The notes beneath the pieces were generated by a model. It did no database searches. It saw nothing but the letters and a program-made list of their open reading frames with translations, and was not told the DNA's origin. This document shows, in pieces, positions 23,846 to 32,110 of a stretch of 64,000 bases of DNA (position 1 is its first letter; the number at the start of each line of letters is the position of its first letter). Location of the stretch: NCBI RefSeq assembly GCF_030128875.1, contig NZ_CP124620.1:2666001-2730000 (forward strand), in the 5' to 3' direction. Source of the DNA: Stenotrophomonas sp. BIO128-Bstrain (GTDB lineage Bacteria; Pseudomonadota; Gammaproteobacteria; Xanthomonadales; Xanthomonadaceae). Made by a program: the position numbers and the translations under genes.

Positions 23846-24358
23846 ATGGACGATCAGAATCCCTACCAGGCCGGTGAGGTTCCCCCCTCCACGCCCAAGG
23901 CACCGCACTGGGAACAGGTGCCGAGCGGGATCACCAGGCCAGTCACGCAGCTCTGGTTACTGGGCGCGGGACTCACCGTGTTCACCCTCGCCACGGGCGG
24001 CTGGACGTGGGCCAAGAACCAGCACGTGCTCGCCATGATGAACGTCATCGCTGCGGCGATGCTCAGCTGCGTTTACCTGGCTCTGGCAGTGGGGGTCTAC
24101 AAACGCAGCCGGGTTGCCGCCTGCCTGACCGCTGCGCTGTGGGCATGGGTGTTCGTGATGCATCTGAGGCAGGACACCGCAGGCATGGCAGACACGCTGC
24201 GGAGGATAGGGACGACGCTTGTGATCGGGGTGGTGGTCCTCCGCGGCACCGTCGCCACCTTCCGCCATCACCGCCACCTTGCGGCGAAGAAGCGCCAGCC
24301 AACACGGGCACGAATCAGCGACGACCCGGCCTTCGCGCCGAAGCCGCCGGCCGCGTAG
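23846..24358 (+). CDS. Hypothetical membrane protein
   Basis: The 170-residue protein starts MDDQNPYQAGEVPP. It has four predicted membrane segments (residues ~32-50, 58-80, 88-105 and 118-138) and a basic cytoplasmic C-terminus rich in Arg/Lys/His. The NPY-x-AP start is common in small uncharacterised bacterial membrane proteins. A strong AAGGAGGAG ribosome-binding site precedes the ATG. It follows VanY by 27 bp and may be a sixth operon member. No function can be assigned. Confidence 0.7.
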   Translation: MDDQNPYQAGEVPPSTPKAPHWEQVPSGITRPVTQLWLLGAGLTVFTLATGGWTWAKNQHVLAMMNVIAAAMLSCVYLALAVGVYKRSRVAACLTAALWAWVFVMHLRQDTAGMADTLRRIGTTLVIGVVVLRGTVATFRHHRHLAAKKRQPTRARISDDPAFAPKPPAA

Positions 24359-24360
24359 CC

Positions 24361-25035
24361 TCACCCCTGCGACCGATCGGTCGTCGCCTTCGGATCCACC
24401 GTGAAATCGGCGATCCGCCACAGGTACAGGCTGGCGTAGGTCCGGAACGGCCCCCATTTCTCGCCGCGGGCGAGCAGCTCTTTCGGGCTGGGCATCCGCT
24501 CGGCCTTGTCCACGCGCTGGGCGCCCTTGCGGACCCCCAGGTCGTCCACCGGCAGGATGTCCGGGCGGCCGAGCCGGAACATCAGCATCATCTCCACCGT
24601 CCAGCGGCCGATGCCGCGGATCGGCACCAGCGCATCGATGATGGCGTCGTGGTCCATCACCGACATCCGGCGCAGGTCGGGAATCTCGCCGGCCGCCTCG
24701 CGCCGCGCAAGGTCGCGCAGCGCCAGTGCCTTGTTCCCCGATACCCCGCACACCCGCAGCCCCGCATCGTCGATGCGCGACAGCGTATCGGCATGCAGAC
24801 GGGGACTGCCGATGGCGGTCTCCACGCGCCCGACGATGGTCGAGGCCGCCTTGCCGCTGAGCTGCTGGAACAGGATCGCGCGCGTGAGCGCATCGACCGG
24901 GTCGAAGGTCTTCGCCCAGCCGGGCTGCGCCTGGATGGGGCCGAGCCGCTTCATCCAGGTGCCCAGCCGCCGGTCGCGCCGACTCAACCAGTCATGCGCT
25001 TCATCAACATCGAAGCCGCGGCGGTAACGGGGCAT
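24361..25035 (-). CDS. DNA-3-methyladenine glycosylase (AlkA-like, HhH-GPD)
   Basis: Base-excision repair glycosylase of 224 residues. The DALTRAILFQQLSGKAASTI segment is typical of AlkA/HhH-GPD enzymes. The helix-hairpin-helix LVPIRGIGRWTVEMMLMF is near residue 135, and the catalytic Asp is in LPVDDLGVRKG near residue 160. It lacks the N-terminal domain of E. coli AlkA, as in the short bacterial/yeast Mag-like forms. It is converse to the membrane-protein gene, and its start is one base from the DUF423 stop. Confidence 0.9.
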   Translation of the reverse strand: MPRYRRGFDVDEAHDWLSRRDRRLGTWMKRLGPIQAQPGWAKTFDPVDALTRAILFQQLSGKAASTIVGRVETAIGSPRLHADTLSRIDDAGLRVCGVSGNKALALRDLARREAAGEIPDLRRMSVMDHDAIIDALVPIRGIGRWTVEMMLMFRLGRPDILPVDDLGVRKGAQRVDKAERMPSPKELLARGEKWGPFRTYASLYLWRIADFTVDPKATTDRSQG

Positions 25036-25036
25036 G

Positions 25037-25408
25037 TCAGCGCCTCAGCGCATTCAGGCCGTAGGCCAGCCAGCCCACCATCAGCGCGGTGCCACCGACC
25101 GGAGCGAGCTGCGTGCTGAGCTTCCACAGCGCGCCTGCCACCAGGCTGCCGGAGAACAACAGGGTGCCGATCAGCAGGACATACAGCGCCAAGCGGCCCA
25201 GCGTGTTCTGCTGCGCGGGGCCCAGCACCGCCAGCGCCACGCCGTGCCCGAACGCGTACAGCGCCGCCGTGGTCACGTGCGACTGCGCCAGCGGGTCGGC
25301 GATGCCGTGCGAAGCATAGGCCGACAGCCCGACCGCGGTGGCCGCCAGCAGGCCACCCAGGCCGGCCAGCAGGGAGGGTTTGCGCGTGCGTCGTTCCAGG
25401 TTGAGCAT
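25037..25408 (-). CDS. DUF423 family membrane protein
   Basis: The 123-residue protein has four membrane helices and shows the DUF423/YgdD pattern: GLGGLLAATAVGLSAYASHG near residue 16, then the conserved YAFGHGVAL. Unknown function; small inner-membrane protein. The start is ATG at 25408 after a good spacing from the upstream terminator. It overlaps transcriptionally with the AlkA-like gene. Confidence 0.85.
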   Translation of the reverse strand: MLNLERRTRKPSLLAGLGGLLAATAVGLSAYASHGIADPLAQSHVTTAALYAFGHGVALAVLGPAQQNTLGRLALYVLLIGTLLFSGSLVAGALWKLSTQLAPVGGTALMVGWLAYGLNALRR

Positions 25409-25445
25409 GCTTGCGTCCTTCAGACAGTGCCCCGCTGGCGGAGCC

Positions 25446-25478
25446 AAAAAAAAACGCGCCGCAGGAAGCGGCGCGTTT
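25446..25478 (-). terminator. Intrinsic terminator of the SRPBCC gene
   Basis: An 11-bp stem (AAACGCGCCGC/GCGGCGCGTTT), followed on the minus strand by a run of nine U. Confidence 0.9.
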
Positions 25479-25511
25479 CAGGTCGTGCGTTACATCACGG
25501 CAACCGTCGGT

Positions 25512-26591
25512 TTACTTGACGGCCCAGTAGATGTCGTACGTGCCTTCCGGAGTGAACGACTTGTCCACGCCGTCCTTCCAGGACTCGTACGGACGATCGA
25601 TCACTTCGTTGCCGCCGGTCACCGACCACGCACGCAGGGCGTTGCGGGCGATGTCCAGGCCAGCCATGTGGCCGGTGTAGGCCGCGTGGGCCGAACGGTG
25701 CGGAGCGACATGCACGTACTTGACCGGGGCACCACCGTCGATCTTCACCGTCAGGGCTTCGGCAGTCGCGCCTTCAGCACCCTTCTTCTTGACCGGCTGG
25801 GCCACGTCGAAGGCGTACTTCTCGGCGCCGAAATCGGTGGTGATGATGCGGAACGGACCGGCGGCTTCGAGGTTGTTGGCCTCCATGACGCGCTTGATCC
25901 ACTCCTGGTTGTCCTTGATGGACTTGGTGATGGTTTCCTGGCCGCGGTCCACATTGCCGGCGGTGACGACCAGCAGGTCCTCGGCCGGGACGTCCACGAT
26001 GGCCAGATCGGTCAGCGGGGCTTCGGCGGTGCGGTAGTCCACGTTCGGCACGGTGGCCAGCATGTTGGCCATGCGCGACAGACCCAGCTTCAGGTCGTCA
26101 CCGGCGTGACGGCTTACGTACAGGCCAGCGTAACGACCGAACAGGTTGAAACCGTACTTGACGTTGTAGTCCTGCGTGATCTTGACGTTGCGGCCACCCT
26201 TGCCGGTCGGCTCGAGGGTGAAGTTGGTCACCTTGTCGTGGCCCTTGCTCTCGTCCTCGATGGCGATGGCAACGTGCTTGTTCTGCTCGGACTCGGTGAT
26301 CACCCAGCTACCCTGGCCCAAGGAACCTTCCTTGGAGGTGTAGTCCAGGCGTGCGCCGACGCCGGCAGCGGGGCCGGAGTGCTTCAGTTCAACGGCGGGA
26401 TCGCGCAGCAAGAGCGGGTTCCAGTCCTTGAAGCGGCGCAGGCTGTTGACCGTGTCGAACACGATCGTCATCTTGCGGTTGGTCTCGATGCTTTCGGAAA
26501 TATGGCGCTCGCCCGGCAGACATACGCCAATGATGACGAACAGGCCAGCCACGATCCCCAAGGCGATCAGGAACTCGATAATACGGGTCAT
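25512..26591 (-). CDS. SRPBCC (polyketide-cyclase-like) protein with GyrI-like C-terminus
   Basis: The 359-residue protein begins with one hydrophobic segment (FLIALGIVAGLFVIIGVCLPG) that likely anchors it. Residues ~30-175 form an SRPBCC lipid-binding-type fold (RHISESIETNRKMTIVFDTVNSLRRFKDWNPL). Residues ~195-359 resemble a GyrI/AraC effector-binding domain (DLAIVDVPAEDLLVV, then PFRIITTDFG). This pairing of two small-molecule-binding folds recurs in proteobacteria without known function. Single gene with its own terminator. Confidence 0.75.
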   Translation of the reverse strand: MTRIIEFLIALGIVAGLFVIIGVCLPGERHISESIETNRKMTIVFDTVNSLRRFKDWNPLLLRDPAVELKHSGPAAGVGARLDYTSKEGSLGQGSWVITESEQNKHVAIAIEDESKGHDKVTNFTLEPTGKGGRNVKITQDYNVKYGFNLFGRYAGLYVSRHAGDDLKLGLSRMANMLATVPNVDYRTAEAPLTDLAIVDVPAEDLLVVTAGNVDRGQETITKSIKDNQEWIKRVMEANNLEAAGPFRIITTDFGAEKYAFDVAQPVKKKGAEGATAEALTVKIDGGAPVKYVHVAPHRSAHAAYTGHMAGLDIARNALRAWSVTGGNEVIDRPYESWKDGVDKSFTPEGTYDIYWAVK

Positions 26592-26904
26592 TCAGGAGTC
26601 TCCGGGGCCGATCCCACGGCCGGGTTGATTGAAGCGAAGCGCCAATCCTAGCAGGCTTCGCCGGTGTTGTTGATCAGGGTTGGCACACCGGTTTCCATGT
26701 CGGCAGCGGTTTTGCATAGACAAGGAGCGGAAAGATAACGCATCGCGCGTGTCAGCACGTAGCGGATGGACAATATTTCTTTGCCGGATTCGGCCGTCAG
26801 GCCCGAAAACACCCCCGCATCGCTTGCGCCGCAAGGGTTTCACGAAATTCGGCAAATACGTCGGGACCGGCGGCTGCACAATGGCCTCCGCCGGTCCGCC
26901 CGGC
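26592..26904. other. 313-bp intergenic region, no gene recognised
   Basis: Lies between two minus-strand genes. A minus-strand TAGGAT (26645-26650), with TCAACA 17 bp upstream, could be the promoter of the SRPBCC gene. The rest is less GC-rich than average and shows no hairpin terminator, RNA gene or open frame worth calling. Confidence 0.4.
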
Positions 26905-27546
26905 TCAGACCAGCTGCAGTTCGAAGGCCTTGAGCACGGCCCGGGTGCGGTCGCGCACGCCCAGCTTGGAGAGGATGTTGGACACGTGGTTCTTGATGGT
27001 GCCCTCGGCCACACCCAATGAATTGGCGATCTCCTTGTTGGAGAAGCCGCTGGCCATCAGCCGCAGGATCTCGGTCTCGCGGTCGGTCAGCGGGTCGGGC
27101 CGGTCCAGGCTCACGAACTCGTTGCGCATGTGCTCCAGGCCGGACAGCAGCCGCTGGGTGACCGCCGGCTGGACCAGCGAGCCGCCATCGGCCACGGTCC
27201 GGATCGCCCCCACCAGCTGGTCCAGGGTCACATCCTTGAGCAGATAGCCCTTGGCGCCGGCCTTGAGCCCGGCCAGCACCAGCTGGTCATCATCGAAGGT
27301 GGTCAGGATGATGGTCGGCGGCAGCTGGTTCAGCCGCGACAGCATCTGCAGCGCCTCCAGGCCGGACATCACCGGCATGCGCATGTCCATCAGGACCACG
27401 TCCGGGCGGACCTGCGGGACCACCTCGACTGCCTGGCGGCCATCGGCGGCCTCGGCGACCACCTCGATGCCGTCATCGAGCGCCAGCAGCGAGCGGATCC
27501 CCTGCCGCACCAGGGTTTGGTCGTCGACCAGGCAGACGCGAATCAT
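26905..27546 (-). CDS. NarL/LuxR-type response regulator
   Basis: The 213-residue protein has a receiver domain with DD at residues 8-9, the phosphorylated Asp54 (VVLMDMRMP), Thr in ILTTFDD and the Lys in GYLLKDV. The C-terminal LuxR helix-turn-helix is LTDRETEILRLMASGFSNKEIAN, then GVAEGTIKNHVSNIL. ATG at 27546 overlaps the kinase stop (TGATG). It is the partner of the sensor kinase upstream; target genes are unknown. Confidence 0.93.
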   Translation of the reverse strand: MIRVCLVDDQTLVRQGIRSLLALDDGIEVVAEAADGRQAVEVVPQVRPDVVLMDMRMPVMSGLEALQMLSRLNQLPPTIILTTFDDDQLVLAGLKAGAKGYLLKDVTLDQLVGAIRTVADGGSLVQPAVTQRLLSGLEHMRNEFVSLDRPDPLTDRETEILRLMASGFSNKEIANSLGVAEGTIKNHVSNILSKLGVRDRTRAVLKAFELQLV

Positions 27547-28742
27547 CAACGCACTCCTTCAATGACAGCGCTCAGCATCAATACTGGCACGCCGGGTACC
27601 GAGGCACGAAGGCGGAAGCCCTGGCCCCGGCGGGTTTCGATCTGCAGCTCACCACCGCATTGTTGCAGGCGCTCGCGCATCCCGCGCAACCCGTTGCCGA
27701 CCACGATGCCGTCGGCCCCCACCCCGTCATCATGCGCTTCCAGCACCACGATGCCCGGTGGCTCGCGCCGGACCTTGATCCACAGGTTGCGCGCGCCGGC
27801 GTGGCGCACCGCATTGGTGATGATTTCCTGGGTGCAGCGCAGCAGTACGTGGGCCCGCTCGGGGTCTTCCACGCTCAGCGGCTCGTCGATATCCAGGTGG
27901 ATGTCCAGCGAGGGGACCTGCTCGGTCAGCGGGCGCAGGGCCGCGGCCAGGTCGATCGCGCCGCTGTCGCGCAGCTGGCTCACCGCCTCGCGCACGTCGG
28001 TCAGCAGCAGCTTGGCCAGGGTGTGGGCCTGGTGCACATGCTCCTGGGCCTGGCCCTCGGTGATGTGGCCGGCCACCTCCAGGTTGAGGCTGAGGGCGGT
28101 GAGGTGGTGGCCCAGCAGGTCGTGCAGCTCGCGGGAGATGCGGGTGCGTTCATTGACCCGGGCGCTTTCGGCCAGCAGCACGCGGGTGGCGCGCAGCTCG
28201 GTATTGAGCCGGCGCTGTTCCTCGCGGGCATCGGTCTGCTGCCGGGCCACCAGGCTGGTCACGAAGATGAACATGGAGAAGCCGCCATACAGCAGCGACT
28301 GCATCACCGCCTCGAACAGCGAGAAATTCAGGATCAGGTAGTAGACCGGCAGGACCGCCAGCTGGCTCAACAACAGCCAGATCACCCCCCCGCGCACCGG
28401 CAGCATCCAGGGAATGACACCGGCAGCGACCATCATCAGGATGCTGCCCAGGCCCGAACCGCTCAGGTAGCTCACGCCCAGCGCCGAGGCGGTGAGCAGC
28501 ACCAGCATGACCCGGTCGTACCAGCGCGAGTGGCCGCCGTTGCGCAGCCCGCGGGTCAGCCAGAAGTAGCCGGCACCGAAGGCCAGGTACGCGGCGAACA
28601 GCCACAGCGCCCACGCATCGACGCCACCGCCGCGGCGCAGCAGCGCTTCGTACTGCGAGTAAACCAGAGGAAGTCCGACCATGACCCAGGTGAACAGGCC
28701 GGCCAGTCGCAGTACTCGGGTGTGGCTGAGGTATCCCAACAT
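27546..28742 (-). CDS. DesK/NarX-type sensor histidine kinase
   Basis: The 398-residue protein has six predicted membrane helices in residues ~10-165. A coiled stretch and a HisKA_3 dimerisation domain follow; the phosphorylated His is in SRELHDLLGHHLTALSL. The ATPase domain shows QEIITNAVRHAGA (N box), DDGVGADGI and GNGLRGMRERL. The topology resembles DesK membrane-stress sensors, but the signal is unknown. First gene of a two-gene operon with the regulator. Confidence 0.92.
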   Translation of the reverse strand: MLGYLSHTRVLRLAGLFTWVMVGLPLVYSQYEALLRRGGGVDAWALWLFAAYLAFGAGYFWLTRGLRNGGHSRWYDRVMLVLLTASALGVSYLSGSGLGSILMMVAAGVIPWMLPVRGGVIWLLLSQLAVLPVYYLILNFSLFEAVMQSLLYGGFSMFIFVTSLVARQQTDAREEQRRLNTELRATRVLLAESARVNERTRISRELHDLLGHHLTALSLNLEVAGHITEGQAQEHVHQAHTLAKLLLTDVREAVSQLRDSGAIDLAAALRPLTEQVPSLDIHLDIDEPLSVEDPERAHVLLRCTQEIITNAVRHAGARNLWIKVRREPPGIVVLEAHDDGVGADGIVVGNGLRGMRERLQQCGGELQIETRRGQGFRLRASVPGVPVLMLSAVIEGVR

Positions 28743-28880
28743 GGACGCATAGTAGGCTGAACCTGTTCCCCTGCACTCCCACAGAAGTCATGCCTGTCGG
28801 CTCGCGGGGGGAAGCCACCCATGCAATAATCGGACCGAGGGCCCCTCGATGGGCCAACCGCGTTACCCCACGGAGTCACA

Positions 28881-29477
28881 ATGTCGATTGTCATCCGCGA
28901 CGTGCGCGAGCACGAGCTCGATTCCGTCCTGGCCCTGAACAACAATGCCGGCCTGGCCATCCTGCCGTTGGATGCCGCCCGCCTGCGTCTGTTCTATGAA
29001 AGCGCTGAGTATTTCCGCGTCGCCGAGCGCGACGGCAACCTGGCCGGTTTCCTGATCGGCTTCGGCAGCGACAGCCAGCACGACAGCAGCAACTTCGCCT
29101 GGTTCAAGCAGCAGCTGGATACCAAATTCTTCTACATCGACCGCATCGTGGTCGCCAGCCGCCGTCGCGGCGGTGGTGTCGGCCGTGCGTTCTATGCCGA
29201 CGCCCAGAGCTACGCCGAGCTGCGCTATCCGCAGCTCACCTGCGAAGTCTTCCTGGACCACGGCGCCGATGCCGCCCTGCTCTTCCACGGCAGCTTCGGC
29301 TTCCGCGAAGTCGGGCAGAACAACATGGCCCACGTGGATGTGCGTGCCAGCATGCTGCTCAAGGACCTGTGCAGTTACCAGTGGGTGCACGACACCTACG
29401 GCGACCAGCTGCCGGATGTGCCCTGGGTGGGCCATCGCCGCGAGCCGCTGCGCGCGCAGCAGCAGACGGGGACCTGA
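28881..29477 (+). CDS. GNAT family N-acetyltransferase
   Basis: The 198-residue product has the acetyl-CoA loop FYIDRIVVASRRRGGGVGRAFYADAQ (near residues 88-113) and a C-terminal GSFGFREVGQ typical of GNAT folds. The acceptor is unknown. It ends four bases before minC, so it is probably the first gene of the minCDE transcript. Whether it acts on a division protein is not known. Confidence 0.82.
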   Translation: MSIVIRDVREHELDSVLALNNNAGLAILPLDAARLRLFYESAEYFRVAERDGNLAGFLIGFGSDSQHDSSNFAWFKQQLDTKFFYIDRIVVASRRRGGGVGRAFYADAQSYAELRYPQLTCEVFLDHGADAALLFHGSFGFREVGQNNMAHVDVRASMLLKDLCSYQWVHDTYGDQLPDVPWVGHRREPLRAQQQTGT

Positions 29478-29480
29478 TCG

Positions 29481-30278
29481 GTGGCAGCGAACATGGATTT
29501 TGAACAGGCCGGCGAACTGAAGATCGGCCAGGTCGGCATCGCCAATCTGCGCATCCGCACCCTCGATGTCGAACGCCTTACCCGGGAAATGCAGGAACGT
29601 GTCGCGCGTGCGCCGAAGCTGTTCGGGCGTGCCGCGGTGATCCTGGATTTCGGCGGACTCAGCAAAATACCCGACGTGGCCACCGCCAAGGCACTGCTGG
29701 ATGGCCTGCGCAAGGCCGGCGTGCTGCCGGTCGCGCTGGCCTATGGCACCACCGAAACCGACCTGCTCTCCCAGCAGCTCGGCCTGCCGCTGCTGGCCAA
29801 GTTCCGCGCCCAGTACGAGCGTGCCGAAGCCGAGCCGGCCCCCGCGCCTGCCCGCGCGCCGGTGGCCGAGCCGCCGCGCCGTTCGCGTGCCGCTGCCGCC
29901 GTACCCGCGGCGCCTGCCCCGAATGCCGTGGCCACCGGCGGCGCGCCCAAGCCGGGCCGCATGCAGACCGTCAATGTCCGCTCGGGCCAGCAGCTGTACG
30001 CGGAGAACTGCGACCTGACCGTCATGGCCACCGTCGGCGCCGGCGCCGAAGTGATCGCCGACGGCAGCATCCACATCTACGGTACGCTGCGGGGCCGTGC
30101 CCTGGCAGGTGCCCAGGGCAACACCACGGCGCGTATTTTCTGCCGTGAATTCCACGCTGAACTGGTCGCCATCGCCGGCCATTACAAGGTACTGGACGAT
30201 GTTCCGGACTCCCTGCGCGGCAAGGCCGTGCAGGTGTGGCTGGAACAGGACCAGATCAAGATCGCTGCGCTGGACTGA
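29481..30278 (+). CDS. minC: Septum site-determining protein MinC
   Basis: FtsZ-assembly inhibitor that keeps division at mid-cell. Its 265 residues are longer than E. coli MinC. The N-terminal domain is ~1-115. A long Ala/Pro/Arg linker follows (AEPAPAPARAPVAEPP...). The C-terminal beta-helix is from ~160 (VRSGQQLYAENCDLTVMATVGAGAEVIADGSIHIYGTLRGRA), the part that binds MinD. The GTG start at 29481 gives AANMDFEQ; an ATG three codons later is possible. First Min gene. Confidence 0.95.
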   Translation: MAANMDFEQAGELKIGQVGIANLRIRTLDVERLTREMQERVARAPKLFGRAAVILDFGGLSKIPDVATAKALLDGLRKAGVLPVALAYGTTETDLLSQQLGLPLLAKFRAQYERAEAEPAPAPARAPVAEPPRRSRAAAAVPAAPAPNAVATGGAPKPGRMQTVNVRSGQQLYAENCDLTVMATVGAGAEVIADGSIHIYGTLRGRALAGAQGNTTARIFCREFHAELVAIAGHYKVLDDVPDSLRGKAVQVWLEQDQIKIAALD

Positions 30279-30313
30279 CGCAGCCCCCAAACAGAAGAAT
30301 CAGGAGAAATCCT

Positions 30314-31123
30314 TTGGCTGAAATCATCGTAGTCACCTCCGGCAAGGGCGGCGTCGGCAAGACCACCAGCAGCGCCAGCCTGGCCTGCGGGCTGGCACGT
30401 CGTGGCAAGAAGGTGGCCGTGATCGACTTCGACGTCGGCCTGCGCAACCTCGACCTGATCATGGGCTGCGAGCGCCGCGTGGTGTACGACTTCGTCAATG
30501 TCGTGCACGGCGAAGCGACCCTCAAGCAGGCCCTGATCAAGGACAAGCGCTTCGACAACCTGTACGTGCTGGCTGCCTCGCAGACCCGCGACAAGGACGC
30601 GCTGACCCAGGAAGGCGTGCGCAAGGTGCTCGACGACCTGGTCGCCGACGGCTTCGAATACATCATCTGCGACTCCCCGGCCGGCATCGAGAAGGGCGCG
30701 TTCCTGGCGATGTACTACGCCGACCGTGCGGTCGTGGTGGTGAACCCGGAAGTGTCTTCGGTGCGCGACTCGGACCGCATCATCGGCCTGCTCGACTCGA
30801 AGACCCACAAGGCCGAATCCGGCAAGAACGTGCCGGCCTTCCTGCTGCTCACGCGCTACAGCCCGGTGCGGGTGGAAAGCGGGGAGATGCTCAGCATCAC
30901 CGACGTCGAAGAAGTGCTGGGCCTGAAGGCCATTGGCGTGGTGCCCGAGTCGGGCGACGTGCTCAATGCGTCCAACAAGGGTGAACCGGTCATTCTGGAC
31001 CCCGAATCGGCGGCGGGCCAGGCATACGAAGATGCGGTGGGCCGCATCCTTGGCGAAGAGCGTCCGATGCGCTTCACCACCGTGGAGAAGAAAGGCTTCT
31101 TCAGCAAGCTGTTCGGAGGGTAA
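30314..31123 (+). CDS. minD: Septum site-determining ATPase MinD
   Basis: Membrane-associated ParA-type ATPase that carries MinC and oscillates with MinE. It has 269 residues. The deviant Walker [13 protein letters not shown] is near residue 11, then [11 protein letters not shown] and CDSPAGIE. The C-terminal amphipathic membrane helix ([11 protein letters not shown]) is intact. The start is TTG at 30314 (AEIIVVTSG...), eight bases past AGGAGA; no ATG fits the family N-terminus. Confidence 0.97.
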   Translation: MAEIIVVTSGKGGVGKTTSSASLACGLARRGKKVAVIDFDVGLRNLDLIMGCERRVVYDFVNVVHGEATLKQALIKDKRFDNLYVLAASQTRDKDALTQEGVRKVLDDLVADGFEYIICDSPAGIEKGAFLAMYYADRAVVVVNPEVSSVRDSDRIIGLLDSKTHKAESGKNVPAFLLLTRYSPVRVESGEMLSITDVEEVLGLKAIGVVPESGDVLNASNKGEPVILDPESAAGQAYEDAVGRILGEERPMRFTTVEKKGFFSKLFGG

Positions 31124-31125
31124 GC

Positions 31126-31386
31126 ATGGGACTGTTCGATTTCCTGAACCGAAAGAAGACCACTGCCGAAACGGCCAAGAACCGCCTGCAGATCATCATC
31201 GCGCAGGAACGCAGCCACCGCGGCGGCCCGGACTACCTGCCCCTGCTGCAGCGCGAGCTGCTGGAAGTGATCAAGAAGTACGTCAACATCGACGCTGATG
31301 CGGTCAAGGTCGACCTGGTCAAGGACGGCGAGCACGATGTGCTCGATATTTCCGTCGCCTTGCCGGAAGGCCCGCAGCAGCCCTGA
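31126..31386 (+). CDS. minE: Cell division topological specificity factor MinE
   Basis: Stimulates the MinD ATPase and restricts MinC/D to the poles. The 86 residues start [20 protein letters not shown]; the contact helix is [12 protein letters not shown]. The ATG is two bases after the minD stop. A hairpin at 31394-31418 follows, without a clear U-tract. Confidence 0.97.
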   Translation: MGLFDFLNRKKTTAETAKNRLQIIIAQERSHRGGPDYLPLLQRELLEVIKKYVNIDADAVKVDLVKDGEHDVLDISVALPEGPQQP

Positions 31387-31433
31387 TCGACATCGCCCCT
31401 TCCGCCCCGGAAGGGGCGGTTGAGCGGTAACCC

Positions 31434-31919
31434 ATGAACGACGCTGCCCCCACCGCCGAACCGCAGGTCACCCGCCTCGGCGATATCCGTTTCGACGACG
31501 CCCACACCCTGCTCGCGGCCCACGATCTGCGCCTGCATCGTGTGGCCGATGGCGCGCCGATTCCGGGCAGCTATTGGGGCGAACCTGAAGCCGGCATCAT
31601 CGGCAGCGATGTCTATGTCCGCGATGACACGCCCGTGCACTCGATGCTGCACGAAGCCTGCCATCTGATCGTGCTGCCGCCGGAGCGGCGTGCGCTGGTG
31701 CACACCGATGCCACCGATTCGGTACCCGAAGAAGACGCCACCTGCTACCTGCAGATCGTGCTGGCCGGGCAACTACCGGGGGTAGGCAGCGCGCGCCTGA
31801 TGGCCGACATGGATGCGTGGGGGTATACGTATCGGTTGGGGTCTACGAAGGCGTGGTTCGAGCAGGATGCGGAAGATGCCAGAGCATGGTTGCTCGAACG
31901 CGGCCTTCTTCCTGCGTAA
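31434..31919 (+). CDS. Unknown protein with HExxH-like motif
   Basis: The 161-residue soluble protein has SMLHEACHLIVLPPE near residue 71, where HEACH fits the zinc-metallopeptidase pattern HExxH. A second acidic cluster, EEDATCYLQI, lies ~28 residues later where a third ligand could sit. No signal peptide. The arrangement suggests a small zincin fold, but it could also be a degenerate or non-peptidase relative. It follows minE by 47 bp across a hairpin. Confidence 0.6.
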   Translation: MNDAAPTAEPQVTRLGDIRFDDAHTLLAAHDLRLHRVADGAPIPGSYWGEPEAGIIGSDVYVRDDTPVHSMLHEACHLIVLPPERRALVHTDATDSVPEEDATCYLQIVLAGQLPGVGSARLMADMDAWGYTYRLGSTKAWFEQDAEDARAWLLERGLLPA

Positions 31920-31958
31920 ATCCGCATGTGCGGTAACTCCCGGCGGCCCGGATTCCCG

Positions 31959-31983
31959 GTAGTGCCGGCCGCTGGCCGGCAAC
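31959..31983. repeat. SMAG palindrome
   Basis: GTAGTGCCGGCC / GGCCGGCAAC, 40 bp after the HEACH gene. Confidence 0.85.
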
Positions 31984-32036
31984 CTCCTGGACACCTGATG
32001 CATCGCCTGGCTGATTTAGCGCAGGTTGCTTCTGCC

Positions 32037-32110
32037 GTAGAGCCGACCGTTGGTCGGCTGTCGTACGCTGTGACGCGACGTTACAGCAGCCGACCAACGG
32101 TCGGCTCTAC
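32037..32110. repeat. Inverted GTAGAGCC dimer overlapping a stop codon
   Basis: Two facing GTAGAGCCGACC palindromes make a 74-bp inverted repeat. Its right-hand terminal GTAG (minus strand) supplies the TAG stop of the DUF819 gene at 32107-32109. Confidence 0.85.
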
